Below are positions 59,346 through 64,000 of a stretch of DNA of 64,000 nt, piece after piece. Position 1 is the stretch's first letter; each line of letters starts with the position of its first letter. The notes beneath the pieces are model-generated. The model saw nothing but the letters and a program-made list of their open reading frames with translations, was not told the origin of the DNA and did no database searches. The position numbers and the translations under genes are program-made. This DNA comes from Carnegiea gigantea (lineage: Eukaryota; Streptophyta; Magnoliopsida; Caryophyllales; Cactaceae), in NCBI GenBank assembly GCA_029747015.1, contig JAKOGI010001194.1:62001-126000 (forward strand), in the 5' to 3' direction.

Positions 59346-60200
59346 ATAAGCCTGCTATCCACCACCTTTCTGATCTCGGGCCTTCCTAGAAGAGACGGTT
59401 GAGCTCCTAATTCTAAAATAGCGCTTTTTGGGAGGTAACCCAGTTTTTTTTTTTTTTTTTCATTTACTAGTTTTTCATTTCTTTCGATTGTATGTAGTTT
59501 ATTATTGTTGTTTCATAAAAAAAAGAGCAAAAAGAAGCAAAAAAAAATAGAGAGTGCGAAAAGAAGCAAAAGGAAGAGTGAAAAATCATGAAAAAAATCG
59601 CAAAACAAATAATAACAGAGTTTTAGTAGCTGTACCAGAGCTCTCTAAGGACCGCTCGTGGTACTCAATCCAGTCTATGGAGTAGCTATTAGGAAAAATG
59701 AAGAAAACACAAAGATAAAGCTCACTACGGACCTTCTTGGTGGACCTCACGGACCGTGGTGAGGCTCTCTGTCTGTGATCAAGGGTTTTTCAAGCCCTTT
59801 GACTCAAGCGCCCCTTTATTTTCTTCTACCTTTCATCCTTCTCTCTCTAAACTCTCTCCTTTTCTCTCTAAAACCTCCATAACCACCTACCTCTAAACCT
59901 TCCACTTTTTATCATTTTTTCATCAAATTTCTTCCCTTTCTTCTGATTTTCTTCACTTTTACACCAAATCTCCTTGAAATTTCTCTTTTCTTACCCTCTT
60001 TCTCTGACATTCTACCAATCTTCATACTTCAAAATTTTTCAACTCCACTTCACCTCCCAGTCTTCCAAATCCTCCCTTTTTCATCCATATTTCTTCAAAT
60101 TCCATCTTCATTTTCACTAATTTTGCATATTTAGTTATTTTCTTTTCCATTTTCACTTTAGTTAGAGTTTTCAAGTTTTCATCCATCCATTCACCATTAC
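59346..60200 (+). other. Spacer, interior copy 2
   Basis: A T18 run near 59442, purine runs (59515-59600) and a pyrimidine-rich stretch (59810-60110), parallel to 54131-54935. Confidence 0.55.
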
Positions 60201-61410
60201 AATGGCTCCTAATAAGAAGGCAAGAACCAACCTAGAGAAGGGCACATCCAAGCAAGCACCTCAACGAGTACTTGGTACTTCTCGAACCTCAACCAACGCA
60301 CGAAACTGAGGTAATATCCCTAACCCCATTGGTTTAATACATCCCGAACATATTACTAGATACAATAATTTAAGTAGTAAGATAATTGTTGCTACTCATT
60401 ATTATAATGAGGATTTGTCGACTAGATTGGGTTTGTTGGATGACATACGTTAGTTGTTTGCTAGGGCAAGCATGCAGTAATTTTTAGAGATTCAGGACGA
60501 TACTTGTTGTAACCTCATCCTTGAATTTTAACTACGTTGCATGTGGAGGTATCGAGTGGCCTCGTTGTCAAAAAGGATACATTTCCTTCTATGTCAGTAA
60601 GAAGTTTTATGCACTAAATTTAAGTGCCTTTAATAGCATATTCGGTTTTTCACCGAGTATGGACTTGCCTTATTGGCATGTCCCTAAAGAATTTAACCTA
60701 AATGTATTTGGAATGAAATTTTTAGGAATCATCAATATGATACAAGCAACTTCAAAGGCACTTTCGTTAGGAGCCCCTTGTATTTGAGTAGCCTAAAGAT
60801 TGCTTGCTTGTGGTTGTTTTGCGATGGAGGATAGTTTGAATGTGTCTCGCCTGTCTGAATTGTATTTCTTGTATAACATGCTCCAAGGTGATCGACTTGA
60901 CCCCCGTTCATCCTTGGTTCATCAGTTGTATAGTGCGGCCACTAGTTCTAACAGAAGATTGTGATTTGGGACCTTATTACCCCTATCGCCACGTCTGTTA
61001 GAATAGAACTGAACCCTGATGATAGAGTTCTCGGTTCCGAGCAGTTGAACTTAGCCACTTTTGAACAAATAAAATTTTGTAAGGTAGAGGTTCGGCATGT
61101 TTGTTGCATTTATCCTAGCAACCATCTCATGCCTCTCCCTAATGTTGAACGAACCACTCTCTTGAACCGGGCCAACCTATACTTTTTGCCTGGTGATGAC
61201 AAGTTGGTGCAACCCGTACCACCTCCTCCCCAGCCTCACCTAAGGGCCTATATTTCATCCCAAACATCCTCTTTCTCTGATTGCATTAATTTACATGCTA
61301 CCCTGCAGTCCATTCAAGAGGCACAAGCATCCCTTCGAGCTTACATTCAAACTGAACATATCGTGCTTCGTGACTTTGTCCAAGAGTGGATGATGAGCTT
61401 TGCGAGATGA
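60201..61410 (+). pseudogene. Post-pol ORF of Athila-like element, copy 2
   Basis: Starts MAPNKKARTNLEKGTSKQAP. Fuller than copy 1: a GLIHPEHITRYNNLSSKIIV segment, FLEIQDDTCCNLILEF, then YVSKKFYALNLSAFNSIFGF (60521-60787) and IELNPDDRVLGSEQLNLATF (60961-61410), with a Pro-rich linker VQPVPPPPQPHLRAY. Stops and frameshifts separate these blocks. The C-terminal part (SIQEAQASLRAYIQTEHIVL) is helix-prone. Same family as copy 1; role unknown. Confidence 0.65.
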
Positions 61411-63284
61411 TTGCTTGCTAAAACTAATACTGCCAAGACTTTAGGGCATGTTTAGAGACCAGGCGAGACTAGCTTATTTCTTATTCCTACCATCCTTCTT
61501 TTCTCCCTCATCCTCCTTTTTAGTTTTCTTTTTCTTCCCCATTGATTTTTATGTCCTTGCATTGAGGACAATGCTTTATCCATGCATAAGGGAGATGTGT
61601 ATGAATATGTGTATGTGATATGGATGTGTGACTAGTTTGCATGTAGGGGTTTCATTTAGGAGTATTTTGTATTTGTAGTTGATCATTTCATTTTTCTTAC
61701 TATTTTTAGGTTTTCTTCTTAGTTTGAGCTTTATTCTTGTATTTTCAATTTTTAGTTGCATTTTAGGGTGCTAACCCCAAAAAAAAAAAAAAAAAGAAAC
61801 CAAAAAAAAAGGAAAAAAAAGAAAAAGAAAAAAGTAATACAATCCTCTGATGATGAGTCTTAGGCTAAGTAGCTTTCTTTGGCTTATTTTGACCCTTTTT
61901 GTTTTGCCCATTTGTGCACAAATGTTTAATTATAAGTTTTTAAAATGTGCTTCATGTTTTGTCCATCATGTTGACTGTGAGTCGATTGCTCAATGAGTCT
62001 TTGTATGAATGTTTAGCACGTGTGATCTAATGAGGTAATTGAACCTTAGTAGTTGTCCTGTGAAACTTTGAGCCTTATTTGGACTAATTTATTATTTTAG
62101 TGTTACATTCTTTTTCATGTGTGGCTCTTCCTTGATTTTAAATTTCTAGAACTTGCTTTGCTTGTTGTGTAAGATCACATTTAGCATACATGTTTAGGTA
62201 ATATGATTGAGACATTTTTTAAATCATGAGCTACATTGACGAACTGACCACCCTTATTATGATTTTACCTCCATTGAGCCTTGACCTTTCTTTTTCTTGA
62301 TGCAAACCTATAATATTACACCTTGGTCGAATACATATTCTACCTTTTCAGCTAAGACTATTATGTTTTATTAGTGATTGGGAGTAGTTGGTGGATAATG
62401 ACATTATTGGTTGGTGTGGTTTGTTTGTATACAATGAGCGATTTATGTGGTATTTCCCATGGTGTCATTTGTGTTGAATTCTACAAGTTATTAGAAAAAG
62501 TGTTGAAAAGTACACAATTTCTCCTACCATAATCCTTCTCTAAAAAAACAAATCGAAAAAAAGAACAAAGACCAAAATCAAAAGAAAAAAAGAAAAAAAA
62601 GAGAAGCGAAATAATACAAGGAGTTGGTATAGATTTCATATTATGATTCAACACTTTTTTTGCGTACTTGATCAACTCGGGGTTATTTTGTGTATTTGAG
62701 ACACATTGATATTTGGTGCGAGGAGTATTTTTGTGAAAAGTTTGGCGAAGATGAATCATACTCAGTCTTTGGCTTTGAGCTCTAAAAATCTCAACATATT
62801 TGTACCCCTCCTACCTTTACCCATCGCCCTGTAAAAACTCTATCAAAGTCCTCATGATTGTCTAGCATGCGTTGCATTTTAGCAGTGGCGAATTTGAGAG
62901 TCTTGTCAAGCTTGTAGTAGATTTGATTCTTTGGAATGAAATTTGAGTGAACCACATAATATTTTTAAACACATGAGTGATGAGTGCTTTATCCCTAAAG
63001 TGACGGTCTACCAGTTCTTTTAGCTCCCCCTATTGTATGTGTCGATATGATTGTTTAAGCTAGTTTGAGTGATTAATTCAATGTTTGATGTGATGGCATT
63101 TGTTGTTCTTTCGAAAACTTCATTCCCTCAAATGTTTTGCAATATTTTTCATCACTTTTGGTCTAGCTTTTTGGGTTGGTAGGCCATTGATGTGCTACTT
63201 ATGTTTACGTAAGGAGATTCTTCATTTTGGATTTAAGTATTATAGTTGCTTAGGGACAAGCAACGGTTTAAGCATAGGAGAGTT
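61411..63284 (+). other. 3' untranslated part of interior 2
   Basis: Parallel to 56003-57784: GAGGACAATGC near 61564, purine runs at 61779-61837 and 62540-62612, and a weakened polypurine tract (GCATAGGAGAG) at 63272-63282 before LTR 3. No gene recognised. Confidence 0.65.
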
Positions 63285-64000
63285 TGATATATGCTTAGAA
63301 TGCACTTCATTTTGGGGTCATTTTGCTGCATTTTCAGGGAGAATTATGAACTTTATATTATAATCCATCTCCTCCCATTTTACGGTTAGGTATGGTGCTT
63401 GTCTATGTTTTGTAAATTTTTGAACATTTTTGCCCTTGCTTTGGCCCCAATTGAGTGTATTTTGACTCCCTACGGATACCCCTAAATCACCATGCCTGTG
63501 GAGAAGAAAGAAGAACCAAAGAAAGCTGGGATAGAGGTAACCACGACCCCTCTGTGGTGAGTTTGAAACTGCTTGCCTCTTCGTCTTCCTTCATCTTGCA
63601 GCTGAGGACGGTCGCATTTATACTTAAGTAGCATTTGTTTTGGGTGTAAGGGAGGGAAAGCATAGGAAGCCAAAGCATCCGACACTCACTTCTATTAGTA
63701 GTTTTAGGATTTTTCAAGTTTTCGCTAGAGTAAGAGAGGGAATTGGAGTGGAATATTGGCATTTGGAGGCTTGGAGTTTGGGAAACCATTGAAGACCACC
63801 ATAGTTGCTAAGTTTTCTTTCCCTTCTAATCTCTTCTTAAACTTTTGTTTAGATGTTGATTACTTCAACTGTTTGTGAGATATTTTTCTTAATCTAGGGA
63901 CTTGCTAGCCAAAGTATTGATGTTGGATCTCTAATTTTCAATATTTGTGCTGTATCAAAATTGGTTCAGTTGAATTCCATATTGTGAATGACCTATTGTG
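63285..64000 (+). repeat. LTR 3, cut by window end
   Basis: Starts TGATATATGCTTAGAATGCA and is colinear with LTRs 1 and 2 to the last base of the window. Confidence 0.88.

Larger units (their letters stand above)
50354..64000 (+). mobile_element. Athila-like LTR element in tandem LTR-interior-LTR-interior-LTR form
   Basis: Three LTR copies start TGAYATATGCTTA at 50354, 57785 and 63285. The first interior (51574-57784) has PBS, gag, protease, an RNase H tail and a post-pol frame. The second (about 58774-63284) lacks everything before the end of protease because LTR 2 is joined directly into it. The element enters R copy 3 at AAAGTTTTGAGTACATG and runs past the window end. Both interiors share the loss of reverse transcriptase, so the deletion predates the tandem formation. 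Confidence 0.85.

Noticed and set aside
1..64000. A novel gene system such as a biosynthetic or defence cluster
   Set aside because: All recognisable coding sequence belongs to transposable elements or to a broken Hsp70 fragment; nothing supports a multi-gene host system.

Overview
This is a transposon-dense piece of nuclear DNA from a flowering plant, most likely a dicot. The evidence is the class of elements present: Ty1/copia and Ty3/gypsy retrotransposons of plant type, large non-coding LTR derivatives, an RTE-type LINE with a (TTG)n tail, a CACTA-like DNA transposon and AT-rich intergenic DNA. I see no intact host gene, no tRNA or rRNA gene and nothing prokaryotic. The species cannot be named from the sequence alone.

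The substrate is a low-copy repeat, called R here, present three times in direct orientation. Sub-blocks A, B and C can be followed at about 4914-15838 (copy 1, C only), 15838-29900 (copy 2, A+B+C) and 43866-50353 (copy 3, A+B+C, with C cut short). Block A holds a decayed Hsp70 ATPase-domain fragment behind a pyrimidine-rich leader-like tract. Because the copies are alignable, each one serves as an empty-site reference for insertions in the others.

Insertions from left to right: (1) the 5' end of a minus-strand Ty3/gypsy element (1-4913: gag-protease, PBS and a 5' LTR containing a 1.06-kb tandem duplication); (2) an unclassified 3.1-kb AT-rich insertion (about 6393-9510) with a tRNA-like SINE head at its right edge; (3) a complete, recent Ty1/copia element (10052-15275; nearly identical 229/228-bp LTRs, ATATC target duplication) whose single-frame polyprotein is broken by four stops; (4) a 1,133-bp solo LTR (19028-20160, AAGTA duplication); (5) a complete non-autonomous LTR element (21756-29328, ATAAG duplication) keeping only a gag remnant; (6) a second large non-autonomous element on the minus strand (30703-42291), with LTRs of about 3.5 kb around a 4.5-kb interior without recognisable genes; (7) a CACTA-like element (about 44756-49202) with TTTTGACGG subterminal repeats, itself carrying a 5'-truncated RTE LINE (46682-47390, 13-bp target duplication); (8) an Athila-like element in a recombined tandem form LTR-interior-LTR-interior-LTR (50354 to past the window end), which has lost reverse transcriptase.

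No gene set works together as a pathway. Apart from the copia element, which keeps every catalytic motif, nothing could encode its own movement. The main points of interest are the Hsp70 fragment inside the R repeat, the preponderance of nonsense codons explained by C-to-T change at glutamine codons, the microhomology junction in the tandem Athila-like element, and the apparent 1-kb loss of host sequence at the CACTA-like insertion.
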